A stretch of 64,000 bases of DNA from Natronosalvus rutilus (GCF_024204665.1 NZ_CP100355.1:3081451-3145450); one strand, 5' to 3'. Positions 9,070 to 17,364 are shown, numbered from the stretch's first letter. Program-made: numbers and translations. Notes: generated by a model not told the origin, from the letters alone.

Positions 9070-10428
9070 TCACTCGCGGAGTTCGTCCAGGATCGGTCGG
9101 TACTTGAGCACGACCTCGTCCCACTCGTCGTCGGGGTCGCTGTCGGCGACGATGCCGTTGCCGGCGAATAGCGTCACCGCGTCCTCGCGGGCGACCCCCG
9201 AGCGGATGCCAACGGCGAACTCGCCGTCGCCGCCGGCGTCGAACCAGCCGATCGGCGCCGCGTACCACCCCCGGTCGAACGTCTCGACGTCGCGAATAGT
9301 CTCCCAGGCGGCTCCAGGAGGAATGCCGCCCACCGCGGGCGTCGGGTGCAGGGCCTCCACGACGTCGAGCACGTGGTGGCCGGCCTCGAGCGTCGCCTCG
9401 ATCGGGGTCCAGCAGTGTTGAATCGTGGCCAGCCGTTTGACCCGCCGCTCGTCGACACGGATGTCGGCCGCGAGCGCCTCGAGCTGGTTGCGAATCGTGT
9501 CGACGACGATGCCGTGTTCGCGCCGGATCTTCTCGCTGTCGAGGAGTCGGTCGGCCAGTTCCTCGTCGGCCTCCCTGGAGTCGCCGCGAGGGGCCGACCC
9601 CGCGAGCGCCTCCGTCCGAACGTCGGTGCCGGACTTCCCGACCAGGCGCTCCGGTGGGGCACCGAAGAACGTACCGCTCTCGCCGTCCCGGAAGAGAAAC
9701 CGGTAGCAGTTCGGGTACCGTCGGCGCAGTCGCTCGAGACAGGCCGGCACGTCGAGGGGGGTCTCGAGGTCGACCTCGAGGGCCTGGGCCAGGACGACCT
9801 TCTCGAGGACGCCGTCCGCGATGCGCTCGAGGGCCGTTTCGACGCCCTCGGTCCACTGCTCGCGCGATGTCGTTCGCCGGGTGTCGTCGATTCCGGGGCC
9901 TGTCCCGCTCGAGCGCATCGCGGGTCCGTCCGAAAGTCGGTCGTACCAGGACTCGAGTGCCCTCGTCGCGTCGTCGTCGCTCGTGTCGACCGCGGTGAGC
10001 CACGTTCCCTCGTCAGTTCGCGCGAGAATCACCGACGGAACGACGAACGTCGCCGCGGTGAACCCCGTCCAGGGGTCGCGCGGCTCGTGGCCGTCGTGGA
10101 AGGCGAATCCGCCGAACGCCCGCGGGCGGGCGACGGCGGGCCCGTCGTGGTCGACGCCGTCGAACGCCGCCGTTGCCTGCGCTCGAATCTCGTCGAACCG
10201 ATCCGGTCCGCTCGCGGTCAACCGGGCGGTCTCACCCCAGCCGACCAGTTCGAGGCCGTCGGCCGTCGCCCACTGCACCCGTGTTCCGCTGGCGTGTTCG
10301 AGTGCGGTCCCGAACGAGACGTCGCCGATGGAACGGCTCCGACTCACCAGTCGGCGGCCCGCTCCGGTCGCGGACGCCGTCGCCCGCCCGCTCGCGTCGA
10401 CTCGTCCCTGTCCCGACGGTCGATCCAT
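9070..10428 (-). CDS. menF: Isochorismate synthase (MenF)
   Basis: Chorismate-binding enzyme, 452 residues, committing chorismate to menaquinone. The C-terminal half carries EKVVLAQALEV, FRDGESGTFFGAPPERLV, EALAGSAPRG, the EHGIVVDTIRNQL helix and HPTPAVGGIPPG, all conserved in MenF/EntC. The N-terminal about 35 residues are low-complexity, so a somewhat later start is possible. It is the first gene of the men cluster and diverges from the small ORF and P1B ATPase at 10528. Confidence 0.93.
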   Translation of the reverse strand: MDRPSGQGRVDASGRATASATGAGRRLVSRSRSIGDVSFGTALEHASGTRVQWATADGLELVGWGETARLTASGPDRFDEIRAQATAAFDGVDHDGPAVARPRAFGGFAFHDGHEPRDPWTGFTAATFVVPSVILARTDEGTWLTAVDTSDDDATRALESWYDRLSDGPAMRSSGTGPGIDDTRRTTSREQWTEGVETALERIADGVLEKVVLAQALEVDLETPLDVPACLERLRRRYPNCYRFLFRDGESGTFFGAPPERLVGKSGTDVRTEALAGSAPRGDSREADEELADRLLDSEKIRREHGIVVDTIRNQLEALAADIRVDERRVKRLATIQHCWTPIEATLEAGHHVLDVVEALHPTPAVGGIPPGAAWETIRDVETFDRGWYAAPIGWFDAGGDGEFAVGIRSGVAREDAVTLFAGNGIVADSDPDDEWDEVVLKYRPILDELRE

Positions 10429-10496
10429 TGGCGCATTTCGGTGTGGGGGCGCCTTCAGCGTTTCGAGGTCGCTTTCTCGAGGTCCGATTTCGAACT

Positions 10497-10505
10497 CGTT
10501 TAACC
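10497..10505 (+). promoter_or_regulatory. Probable TATA box for the 10528 leader ORF/ATPase transcript
   Basis: CGTTTAACC lies about 23-31 bases before the ATG at 10528, the usual spacing for leaderless haloarchaeal transcripts. No in-frame start for the ATPase lies near this position, so the transcript would begin with the small ORF. Confidence 0.5.
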
Positions 10506-10527
10506 GCTCGCGTCCCTACGGTCGCCA

Positions 10528-10629
10528 ATGGTCTCGAGATCGGGCAGCCGGCGCAGTCCCGTCGAGCGACTCGCACGGACCCTCGAACAGGGGTGGATCG
10601 CCGACCACCCGGTGGTCTGCAGTGGCTGA
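10528..10629 (+). CDS. 33-codon leader ORF overlapping the P1B ATPase start
   Basis: ATG at 10528 opens 33 codons (MVSRSGSRRSPVERLART...) ending with TGA at 10627-10629. The stop lies 5 bases inside the ATPase gene, whose GTG is at 10622. A TATA-like element sits at the right distance for a leaderless mRNA starting at this ATG. The peptide is basic, unlike most proteins here, and has a single Cys three residues from its end. It may be a leader peptide that couples translation of the ATPase by termination-reinitiation. Whether the peptide itself has a function is unknown. Confidence 0.45.
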   Translation: MVSRSGSRRSPVERLARTLEQGWIADHPVVCSG

Positions 10630-13360
10630 GGACGACCAGGCGCCAGCGGCAACTATCTGCTCGCTGTGTGGCCGGGAGGTCGACGAGCCGTCGCCCGGAG
10701 AGAAGGCAACGCTCGAGGACGAAGCGACGTTCTGCTCGCCGGGCTGTCGACGTGTCTGGGAGACGCTCGAGCCGGATCCGTCGGCGGATCTCGCGGTGGA
10801 ATCCGGACCTCCGGGCCCCTCGAGTGAGGCACGCGACGAACACCTCGGTCCAGCAGACCCCGACGGTGAGGCGGAGGAGTCCCTGGAGGGCGTGGGCTCC
10901 AACGTCGCATACGGAGGCGGTCCGGACGATGCCGCTGGTGACGCAACTGCAGGCGCGAACGAGGCTGCCTCGGGAGACGTATCTGAAACCAAAGCCGTAG
11001 CCGAAGCCGACGCTGAAACCGAAGCCGACGAACAGGACGATCGCCCGCCGATACGCACCCACCTCCGGGTCGACGGCATGCACACCGCCACCTGCGAAGC
11101 CTACCTCGAGTCCGTCGCCACCGACCTGGACGGCGTCCTCGAGGCCGAGGCGAGTTACGTCACCGAGTCGGTTCGCGTCGATCACGACCCCGCGACCGTC
11201 TCGCCGGCGGACCTCCGCGACGCCCTGAGCATCACGGGGTACACGGCGTACCTCCGCGAGGATGCGGGATCACAGATCCAGGCTGACCAGATCGGAAAGA
11301 GCCGCCGCTCGCGCGAGATGAGCGGCGTCCGCAAGCGACGGACCGACGACATGCGTCAGGTCCGGTACGTCCTCGGTGTCGTCTTCGGGTCGTTCCTGCT
11401 CTTGCCCTACGTCGTGATGCTCTACCCGTCGTACATGGCGAACATGGCACCGATCGGCCCGCTCTCGTCGTTCCAGACGATCTTCACCGACGGCGGCATC
11501 ATGTTCATGCGGGTCTACTTCGTCCTGACGGGAATCGTCCTCTACGTCACCGGAATGCCGCTGCTCCGGGGCGCCTACGTCAGCCTCAAGCTTCGGCGCC
11601 CGAACACGGACCTGCTCGCGGCGATGACCATCGTCGGTGCCTACCTCTACAGCTCCGTCGCCGTCTTCGTGACCAGCCCGAACGTCTACTTCGACCTCGT
11701 GCTCGTCGTCGCCTCCGCCGTCATGGGTGCGATCCTCTACGAGTCGATGGCCAAACAGCGCGCGATGGATCGCCTGACCGAACTCACGATCTCCCAGGTC
11801 GACAGCGCCCGCCGATACGAGACCGACGGATCAGTCACCGACGTCGACGTGGCCGACCTCGAGGCCGGGGACACCGTCCTCGTCAAGCAGGGCGAGCGCA
11901 TCCCGATCGACGGCGTCCTCGCGGAGGGGACCTGCACGGTCGACGAAGCAATCGTGACCGGCGAATCCGTTCCCATCGCCAAAGACGCGGGCGACGAGGT
12001 CGTCGGCGGCTCGATCGTGACCGCCGACGCCGCCGTGATCGAGGTCGACGACCGCGGCTCGAGCAGCCTCGACCGTCTCACCGAAACGGTCTGGGACCTC
12101 CAGACCGCCGTCCACGGAACCCAGCGGCGGGTCGACGACCTGGCCGGCCGACTCGTTCGACCGCTTGTCGGCACCACAATCGCCGCCGGCGTCGTCGCGC
12201 TCGTCCTCGGGCGCGGTCCAGGCGAGGCGACCCTCTGGTCGCTGACGGTCGTCCTGGTCGGCACCCCCTGGCTGCTCGGCGTAGCGACGCCGCTATCCAT
12301 CGCGACGAACATCGAGGCGGCGCTGGAGCGCGGCGTCGTGGTCTTCGACGAGACCGTCTTTGAGCGGCTTCGAGCGATCGACACGATCGTCTTCGACAAG
12401 ACCGGCACGCTCACCCGCGGCGAGATGACCGTCCTCGAGGCCGAGGCTCCCGTCGACTTGTTGTCGGCGGCGGGAGCGCTCGAGCAGCGGGCGTCCCATC
12501 CCGCTGCGGACGCCATCGCTCGAACCTACGGCGTGGGTGGGTCCGACTCGAGCGACAGCGATCGTGGCGACGATACTGCGACTCGCCCCGACGGCGGTGC
12601 GGCCGGCGAACACGCCACCGCAAACCGGGTGTCGGACTTCGAGAGCCACGGAAACGCCGTCGAGGGAACCGTCGGCGGCAGTCGCGTGCTCGTCGGCCAC
12701 CCCGACGCGTTCGCCGATCGGGGGTGGACGCTGGGTGAGGACATCGAAACCCGCGCGAGCGAGGCGCGCGGCTTCGGACGCCTCCCCGTCGTCATCGGTC
12801 GAGACGGAACCGCCGAGGGCGTGATCGTCGTCGGCGACGAGCCCCGCCCCGGCTGGGAGGAGACGCTTTCGGGGCTCGAGGCGCGCGGCATAGACGTGGT
12901 CGTGTTGACCGGCGACGACCCGGAGGCCACGGACGCCTTTGAGGCCCACCCGGCAGTCTCCCACGCGTTCGCGGGCGTCCCACCCGAGGGGAAGGTCGCG
13001 ACGGTTCGCCACCTCCGGGAGCGCGGGCGGGTGGCGATGGTCGGCGACGGGACGAACGACGCGCCCGCGCTGGCCGAGGCGGACCTGGGTATTTCGCTTG
13101 GAAGCGGCACCGACCTGGCCTCCGACGCCTCCGACCTGGCGATCGTCGAGGACGACCTGGCGTCGATCGAGACGGCGTTCGAACTGGCCGCGGCCGCCAG
13201 CAAACGGGTCGAGCAAAACGAGCGACTCGCTTTCTCGTACAACGTGCTCACCATTCCCGCCGCCGCTGCAGGACTGTTGAACCCGCTCGTGGCGATCCTG
13301 GCAAGCGTCGTCGGGCTCGGCCTGCTGGGCGGGAACTCCCTCCGATCGCTCCTCGAGTAG
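10622..13360 (+). CDS. P1B-type heavy-metal ATPase lacking the CPC motif (CcoI/FixI-like layout)
   Basis: About 912 residues from GTG 10622. An N-terminal Cys-rich segment (CSLCGREV ... FCSPGCRRVWE) resembles the metal-binding domain found at the front of CcoI/FixI ATPases, followed by an acidic linker and an HMA-like domain with the altered loop GMHTATCEAY. The P-type core is intact: VTGESVPI, FDKTGTLT with Asp592, an SHPAAD nucleotide-site motif, and VGDGTNDAPALAEA. The sixth membrane helix, where Cu or Zn pumps carry CPC, reads GTPWLLGVATPLS (Thr548-Pro-Trp550). The last helix lacks the MxxSS motif. The transported ion therefore cannot be assigned. The open frame continues 5' to 9821, but that part is antisense to menF. 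Confidence 0.85.
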   Translation: MAEDDQAPAATICSLCGREVDEPSPGEKATLEDEATFCSPGCRRVWETLEPDPSADLAVESGPPGPSSEARDEHLGPADPDGEAEESLEGVGSNVAYGGGPDDAAGDATAGANEAASGDVSETKAVAEADAETEADEQDDRPPIRTHLRVDGMHTATCEAYLESVATDLDGVLEAEASYVTESVRVDHDPATVSPADLRDALSITGYTAYLREDAGSQIQADQIGKSRRSREMSGVRKRRTDDMRQVRYVLGVVFGSFLLLPYVVMLYPSYMANMAPIGPLSSFQTIFTDGGIMFMRVYFVLTGIVLYVTGMPLLRGAYVSLKLRRPNTDLLAAMTIVGAYLYSSVAVFVTSPNVYFDLVLVVASAVMGAILYESMAKQRAMDRLTELTISQVDSARRYETDGSVTDVDVADLEAGDTVLVKQGERIPIDGVLAEGTCTVDEAIVTGESVPIAKDAGDEVVGGSIVTADAAVIEVDDRGSSSLDRLTETVWDLQTAVHGTQRRVDDLAGRLVRPLVGTTIAAGVVALVLGRGPGEATLWSLTVVLVGTPWLLGVATPLSIATNIEAALERGVVVFDETVFERLRAIDTIVFDKTGTLTRGEMTVLEAEAPVDLLSAAGALEQRASHPAADAIARTYGVGGSDSSDSDRGDDTATRPDGGAAGEHATANRVSDFESHGNAVEGTVGGSRVLVGHPDAFADRGWTLGEDIETRASEARGFGRLPVVIGRDGTAEGVIVVGDEPRPGWEETLSGLEARGIDVVVLTGDDPEATDAFEAHPAVSHAFAGVPPEGKVATVRHLRERGRVAMVGDGTNDAPALAEADLGISLGSGTDLASDASDLAIVEDDLASIETAFELAAAASKRVEQNERLAFSYNVLTIPAAAAGLLNPLVAILASVVGLGLLGGNSLRSLLE

Positions 13361-13482
13361 GCGTTCCAGTCGCTCCTCGACTAGGCGCCGGACGCATCTC
13401 CAGGAAGCGCTCGCTTTCGCCGATTCCCACGCGGTGAGAACGTGGCGAACGATTCGAACGTCGCGACCAGGTAGGGCCGACA

Positions 13483-13842
13483 ATGGCACCACAAGTGTAC
13501 GCCAAAATCGGAGGACGGAAAGCCGTCGAATCGGTCGTCACGGACTTCTATGACAAGGTTCTCGCGGACGACCAGCTCGCGGGCTACTTCGAGGGCTACG
13601 ACCTGGAGGAACTGTACGCCCACCAGGTCCAGTTCATCAGTTCGGTGGCCGGCGGTCCCGTCACGTACACGGGTGCGGACATGCGCGAGGCACACGCTGA
13701 TCTTGATCTCGACCCTGCCGATTTCGACGCCGTCGCAGCTTACCTCGAGACGGCCCTCATCGAGAACGGCGTCGACGAGGACCACGTTGAGGCGATTCTC
13801 GCGGAAGTAAGTGAACTCGAGGAACCGATCCTCGGTCAGTGA
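13483..13842 (+). CDS. Group I truncated haemoglobin
   Basis: 119 residues with the 2-on-2 globin pattern: YAKIGGRKAVESVVTDFYDKV, a glycine pair before the B helix, Tyr23 at the B10 position, HQVQF in the E helix, the GGPVTYTG loop and proximal His71 in MREAHADL. Such proteins bind O2 or NO and can dioxygenate NO to nitrate. It follows the P1B ATPase by 122 bases on the same strand; both could serve haem/copper respiration or NO stress, which is inference. Confidence 0.9.
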   Translation: MAPQVYAKIGGRKAVESVVTDFYDKVLADDQLAGYFEGYDLEELYAHQVQFISSVAGGPVTYTGADMREAHADLDLDPADFDAVAAYLETALIENGVDEDHVEAILAEVSELEEPILGQ

Positions 13843-13925
13843 CTGACGCGAGAACGAGTCTCAGTCGGTAACTGACACGAGACTCGATCCTCGGTCGGTA
13901 GCAACCCCTCGAGAGCCACGGCCCG
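13829..13925 (+). repeat. Imperfect direct repeats after the globin gene
   Basis: Just at and after the globin stop the sequence carries near-copies of a roughly 20-base unit (CGGTCAGTGACTGACGCGAG, CAGTCGGTAACTGACACGAG, then GATCCTCGGTCGGTAGC). The block lies in the globin-ABC transporter gap and has no open frame of its own. It may be a slippage product or part of a terminator region. Confidence 0.5.
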
Positions 13926-13950
13926 GATCGTTCCGCAAATATCCCAGACT

Positions 13951-13968
13951 ACTGGTAACTCCACCAGT
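13951..13968 (+). promoter_or_regulatory. Inverted repeat ahead of ABC exporter operon
   Basis: ACTGGT-AACTCC-ACCAGT, a perfect 6-base-arm dyad, lies 34-51 bases before the ATG at 14002, in the zone where BRE/TATA would fall. It looks like an operator for a dimeric regulator. This is a pattern only; the regulator is unknown. Confidence 0.45.
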
Positions 13969-14001
13969 ACAACCAAATGGCCGTGCTGAGTAGACTTAGG
14001 T

Positions 14002-14979
14002 ATGGCCGTCATCGATCTCGAGGGGCTCACGAAGGACTACGGCGACGTGCGAGCGGCCGACGATCTCACGCTCACCGTCGACCGGGGCGAAATCTTCGGC
14101 TACCTCGGTCCCAATGGGGCGGGCAAGACCACGACGATCCGCATGCTGCTCGGCTTCATCTCGCCGACGGCAGGATCGGCCCAGGTCCTCGGCGCGGATA
14201 TCCGCGACCGGAAGGCGTTGCTCGAGGCCAGGCGCCAGGTCGGCTACCTCTCGGACGACCCCGGGTTCGACGAGGAGGCGACCGGAACCGAAATCCTCGA
14301 CCTCCACGCCGCGGTGAAAGGGGGCGAGCGCCGGGACGAACTGCTCGAGTTGTTCGATCCGCCGCTCGACCGCCAGGTACGCGAGTACTCCCGCGGGAAC
14401 GTACAGAAGCTGGGCATCGTCACGACGTTCATGCACGACCCCGACCTCGTGATCCTGGACGAGCCGACCAGCGGGCTCGATCCGCTCATGAAACAGCGCT
14501 TCTCGGAGTTCCTGCGAGCCGAACGCGACCGGGGCGTGACCACGTTCTTCTCCTCGCACATTCTGAGCGAAGTTCGCCGGCTCTGTGACCGCGTCGGCAT
14601 CATCCGTAACGGGCGGCTGGTCACGGTCGACCCGATCGAGACCCTGCTCACCCGGAGCGGGAAAGTCGTCCGCATCCACGCCAGCGAGTCGATTCCTGTC
14701 GAAGTCCTCAACCTCGAGGGCGTTCACGGCCTCGAGACGAGTACAAGCGATAGCAGCGGAGGCAACGGAAGCGAGAATGGCGACACGGGCGACGGTGACA
14801 GCCCGGCCGTCGCGGGCGAACAGACGGCGCACTTCAGCGAGTGCGCGTTCACCTTCACCGGCGACATCAACGCCCTGCTCGAGCGCCTCGCCCCCTACGA
14901 CCTGCTCGACCTCTCAATCGAGGAGGCACCACTCGAGGACGTCTTCATGCGGTTCTACGGAGGTGAGGACGATGTTTGA
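14002..14979 (+). CDS. ABC-2 type exporter, ATP-binding subunit
   Basis: 325-residue ATPase of the CcmA/DrrA type. Walker A is GPNGAGKTTT, Walker B is LVILDEPTSGLDP, and the switch His is in FSSHIL. The signature loop is YSRGNVQKLGI rather than the canonical LSGGQ, a variation seen in ABC-2 exporters. A Gly/Ser/Asn-rich linker (about 248-270) separates the ATPase from the C-terminal domain. It overlaps the permease gene by 8 bases. Substrate unknown; antibiotic, lipid or polysaccharide export and membrane-protein roles are all possible. Confidence 0.88.
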   Translation: MAVIDLEGLTKDYGDVRAADDLTLTVDRGEIFGYLGPNGAGKTTTIRMLLGFISPTAGSAQVLGADIRDRKALLEARRQVGYLSDDPGFDEEATGTEILDLHAAVKGGERRDELLELFDPPLDRQVREYSRGNVQKLGIVTTFMHDPDLVILDEPTSGLDPLMKQRFSEFLRAERDRGVTTFFSSHILSEVRRLCDRVGIIRNGRLVTVDPIETLLTRSGKVVRIHASESIPVEVLNLEGVHGLETSTSDSSGGNGSENGDTGDGDSPAVAGEQTAHFSECAFTFTGDINALLERLAPYDLLDLSIEEAPLEDVFMRFYGGEDDV

Positions 14980-15757
14980 ATTCCTCCGGTACGAGGCCCG
15001 AAAGCGGGTGAAAGGCAGCCTCTACCTTTCGCTCGGGATGATCGCGCTGGCCGCGATGATCGTCTGGGTCTATCCGTCCTTCCGCGACTCGTTCCAGGAG
15101 GACGAACTCCTCGATGCCTACCCGCCACAGATCCTCCAGCTGTTCGACGTCGAGACGATGGCATCGCTCGAGGGCTTTCTCGCCTTCGAGTTCTACGTCT
15201 TCGGCTGGGTCATCCTCCTCGGGCTCTACCTGGCCTACAGCGCCGCCGGACTGATCGCTGACGACGTCGACCGCGGCCGGATGGACACCATCCTGGCGAT
15301 GCCGGTTTCGCGACCGCAACTGGTCGTCGAGAAGTTCGCCGCCCTCGCCGTGCCCATCGTCACGGTGAACCTCCTCCTCCCGCCGGTGATCCTCGCGGGC
15401 GGGTGGCTCATCGACGAGTCGCTCTCCGTGGCGGACGTCTTCGCGGTCCACCTGCTCTCGATTCCCTACCTGTTCGCCTGCGCCGGAATCGGACTCTGCT
15501 GTTCGGTCGTCTTCGATCGGGTGGGAATTGCCCAGCGCGCCGCCCTCGGAATCACCTTCGGAATCTTCCTCGCCGAATCGCTGCTCGAGGGGACCGGCTA
15601 CGAGTTCCTCGGGGCCGTCGTCCCGATGCGCTACTACGATCCGAACAATATCCTCCTCCAGGGCGAGTACGACTTCGTCGGCGTCGCGATTCTCGTTGCG
15701 ATTACGCTCGTCCTGGTCCTCGCCAGCAGCGCCTGGTTCACGCGAAAAGACGTCTAA
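14972..15757 (+). CDS. ABC-2 type exporter, permease subunit
   Basis: 261 residues from the ATG at 14972, inside the end of the ATPase gene (ATGTTTGA overlap). About six hydrophobic segments and the motif DDVDRGRMDTILAMPVSRPQLVVEKFAA are typical of ABC-2 membrane subunits. It pairs with the upstream ATPase. It converges with the molybdopterin gene, with a single base between the two stop codons. Confidence 0.85.
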   Translation: MFEFLRYEARKRVKGSLYLSLGMIALAAMIVWVYPSFRDSFQEDELLDAYPPQILQLFDVETMASLEGFLAFEFYVFGWVILLGLYLAYSAAGLIADDVDRGRMDTILAMPVSRPQLVVEKFAALAVPIVTVNLLLPPVILAGGWLIDESLSVADVFAVHLLSIPYLFACAGIGLCCSVVFDRVGIAQRAALGITFGIFLAESLLEGTGYEFLGAVVPMRYYDPNNILLQGEYDFVGVAILVAITLVLVLASSAWFTRKDV

Positions 15758-15758
15758 G

Positions 15759-16349
15759 CTAGCTGTACCGCTCTTCCTTCCAGGGATCGGCCGTCTCGGA
15801 GTACCCCCGTCGTTCCCAGTATCCCAGTTCCGGTTCGGTCAGAAACTCCACGCCGGTGACCCACTTCGCCCCCTTGTAGGCGTAGCGGTGTGGCGTTACG
15901 ACTCGAAGTGGCCCACCGTGTTCGCGCGCGAGCGGTTTTCCGTCGAAGGCCCACGCGAAGAGCACTTCGTCGCGGAGACAGTCCTCGAGCGGGAGGTCCG
16001 TCGTGTAGTCGTCGAGGGCCACGAACATGACGTGGACCGCGTCGTCCGTCACCCCGGCGCGCTCGGCCAGGTCGGTGAAGGGCACGCCAGTGAACTCGCA
16101 GTCGAACTTGCTCCACCCGGTGACGCAGTGAAAGTCCTGGCGCTGGGTTTCTGTCGGCAGGTCGCGAAACTCCTCCCACGTGAACGAGAGGGAGTTCTCG
16201 ACGGCGCCGGTGACGGTAAATTCCCAGGTGTCGGGGTCCCACGTCGGCGTCTCGCCCTTCGAGAGGACCGGGAACTTCGACGTCTCGCGCTGTCCGGGTG
16301 GCAACCGTTCGTCGCCGAACTCCTGGTAGAGGTTCGTGACGTCCTTCAT
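15759..16349 (-). CDS. Molybdopterin-dependent oxidoreductase (sulfite-oxidase fold, MsrP-like)
   Basis: 196 residues with the sulfite oxidase catalytic-domain pattern: FTVTGAVENSLSFTWEEFRDLP, the Mo-ligand Cys75 in DFHCVTGWSKFD, and GGPLRVVTPHRYAYKGAKWV. It lacks a Tat signal and a cytochrome domain, so a cytoplasmic soluble enzyme is likely. Substrate unknown; methionine sulfoxide reduction or sulfite oxidation are possibilities from the family. The ATG at 16349 gives the conserved length; an open frame extending upstream to 16562 is not convincing. Confidence 0.85.
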   Translation of the reverse strand: MKDVTNLYQEFGDERLPPGQRETSKFPVLSKGETPTWDPDTWEFTVTGAVENSLSFTWEEFRDLPTETQRQDFHCVTGWSKFDCEFTGVPFTDLAERAGVTDDAVHVMFVALDDYTTDLPLEDCLRDEVLFAWAFDGKPLAREHGGPLRVVTPHRYAYKGAKWVTGVEFLTEPELGYWERRGYSETADPWKEERYS

Positions 16350-16549
16350 CGTCAACTCGTCCGTGCGGGACGACCGTAACCGTACCGCTCGAGGTCGACG
16401 GGCGCTCTGTTTCGCGCAGTAAATCCAAGATTCCCCGCCCGTTGACCCCAATGGAACCGGATGGAACGAACGCTCGAGGGAACCAATCCCTCGGTACCGA
16501 GGGATACGCGCTTTATAACCAATACGGGCGTGGGCGATGGGTCTATCGC

Positions 16550-16843
16550 ATGGCGAGTACACAACGACTCACAGAGCGAGAGACGAGTGGCGAGATGGAA
16601 GCGAAGGGATCCCAGGCCATGGGACCTGCGGTTATGGCTGCAGCCGCGTCGGTCGGCCTCTCGTGGTATTACTTCTTCGCGCGAGGAGACAAGGAGCGAG
16701 GACTCTTTGTCGGCCTCTGGCCACCGACGATCCTGGCGTTCGCGAGCTACTTCAATCAGCGGAAAATGAGCCGACAATTGGACATGCTGGCGAAGCCGGC
16801 CTCGTCGATCAAGAACACGCTCGAGTCGATGATGAGCAAGTAG
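16550..16843 (+). CDS. Small membrane protein, unknown function
   Basis: 97 residues with a hydrophilic N-terminus, two hydrophobic stretches (MGPAVMAAAASVGLSWYYFF and GLFVGLWPPTILAFASYF) and an amphipathic C-terminus ending NTLESMMSK. CTTTATAACC at 16511-16520 is a good TATA box about 30 bases before the ATG, which supports this start over the in-frame upstream positions. I do not recognise the family. Confidence 0.65.
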   Translation: MASTQRLTERETSGEMEAKGSQAMGPAVMAAAASVGLSWYYFFARGDKERGLFVGLWPPTILAFASYFNQRKMSRQLDMLAKPASSIKNTLESMMSK

Positions 16844-16965
16844 CGAGCGCCGACGTTTCTGACGCACGTATTTTTCACCGGTACACCGTCACGAGCGACT
16901 GCACCGTAGACGCTCATTCCCGGCCCCGTCAATCTTAAATACCCCCTCACCGAAACCCGAATCAG

Positions 16966-17178
16966 ATGCCGAAAGTAGAGATCACGATACCGGAACATCT
17001 CGAGATGCAGATCGCGCAGATGGTGGAACGCGGCGAGTTCGTCAACCGCGAAGAAGCGATCGAAGACCTGCTCTCGACGGGGATCAAGGCGTACAAAACG
17101 AGCGGCCCGATGGACGAGGAGGAGCCGGGCCTCGAGAACGACGGGATGATGGGCCACGACGACGAGTACGTTTTCTGA
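16966..17178 (+). CDS. Ribbon-helix-helix (CopG-like) small protein
   Basis: 70 residues: MPKVEITIPEHLEMQIAQ MVERGEFVNREEAI is a clear RHH strand-helix-helix pattern, followed by an acidic tail ending DDEYVF. Such proteins normally bind DNA as dimers. CTTAAAT at 16934-16940 provides a TATA box at leaderless spacing. It resembles a family common in haloarchaea; the target is unknown. Confidence 0.75.
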   Translation: MPKVEITIPEHLEMQIAQMVERGEFVNREEAIEDLLSTGIKAYKTSGPMDEEEPGLENDGMMGHDDEYVF

Positions 17179-17364
17179 CTCTCTCCGGTGGCTGTGGAGG
17201 CCTCCGACGCCGTTTTTATCTCTCCGACGGAGTGCCCGGTTACGACCGGGCCGTGGGGTTTCCCGTGTTAGGCGCAGTGTGCTCAGCGTGCCGTGTTCGA
17301 CGTGGCGTGCTCGAGCGAACCGAGGGCCTCGAACGACGGCGAAAATGCGGATAGCAGGTAGCAG
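17179..17364. other. Intergenic region with T-run and hairpin
   Basis: Between two small genes. It holds CGTTTTTATC (17210-17219), which could end the CopG-like transcript or act as a TATA-like element, then CCCGGT-TACG-ACCGGG, a perfect 6-base stem with a TACG loop (about 17233-17248). No open frame is convincing. Confidence 0.3.

Noticed and set aside
9821-10621. Long open 5' extension of the P1B ATPase frame
   Set aside because: It is antisense to menF, has basic Ser/Arg-rich composition, and the conserved domains start after the GTG at 10622.
17210-17290. tRNA-like hairpins
   Set aside because: No T-loop GTTCGA motif, no acceptor pairing and no CCA context; only one stem is clear.
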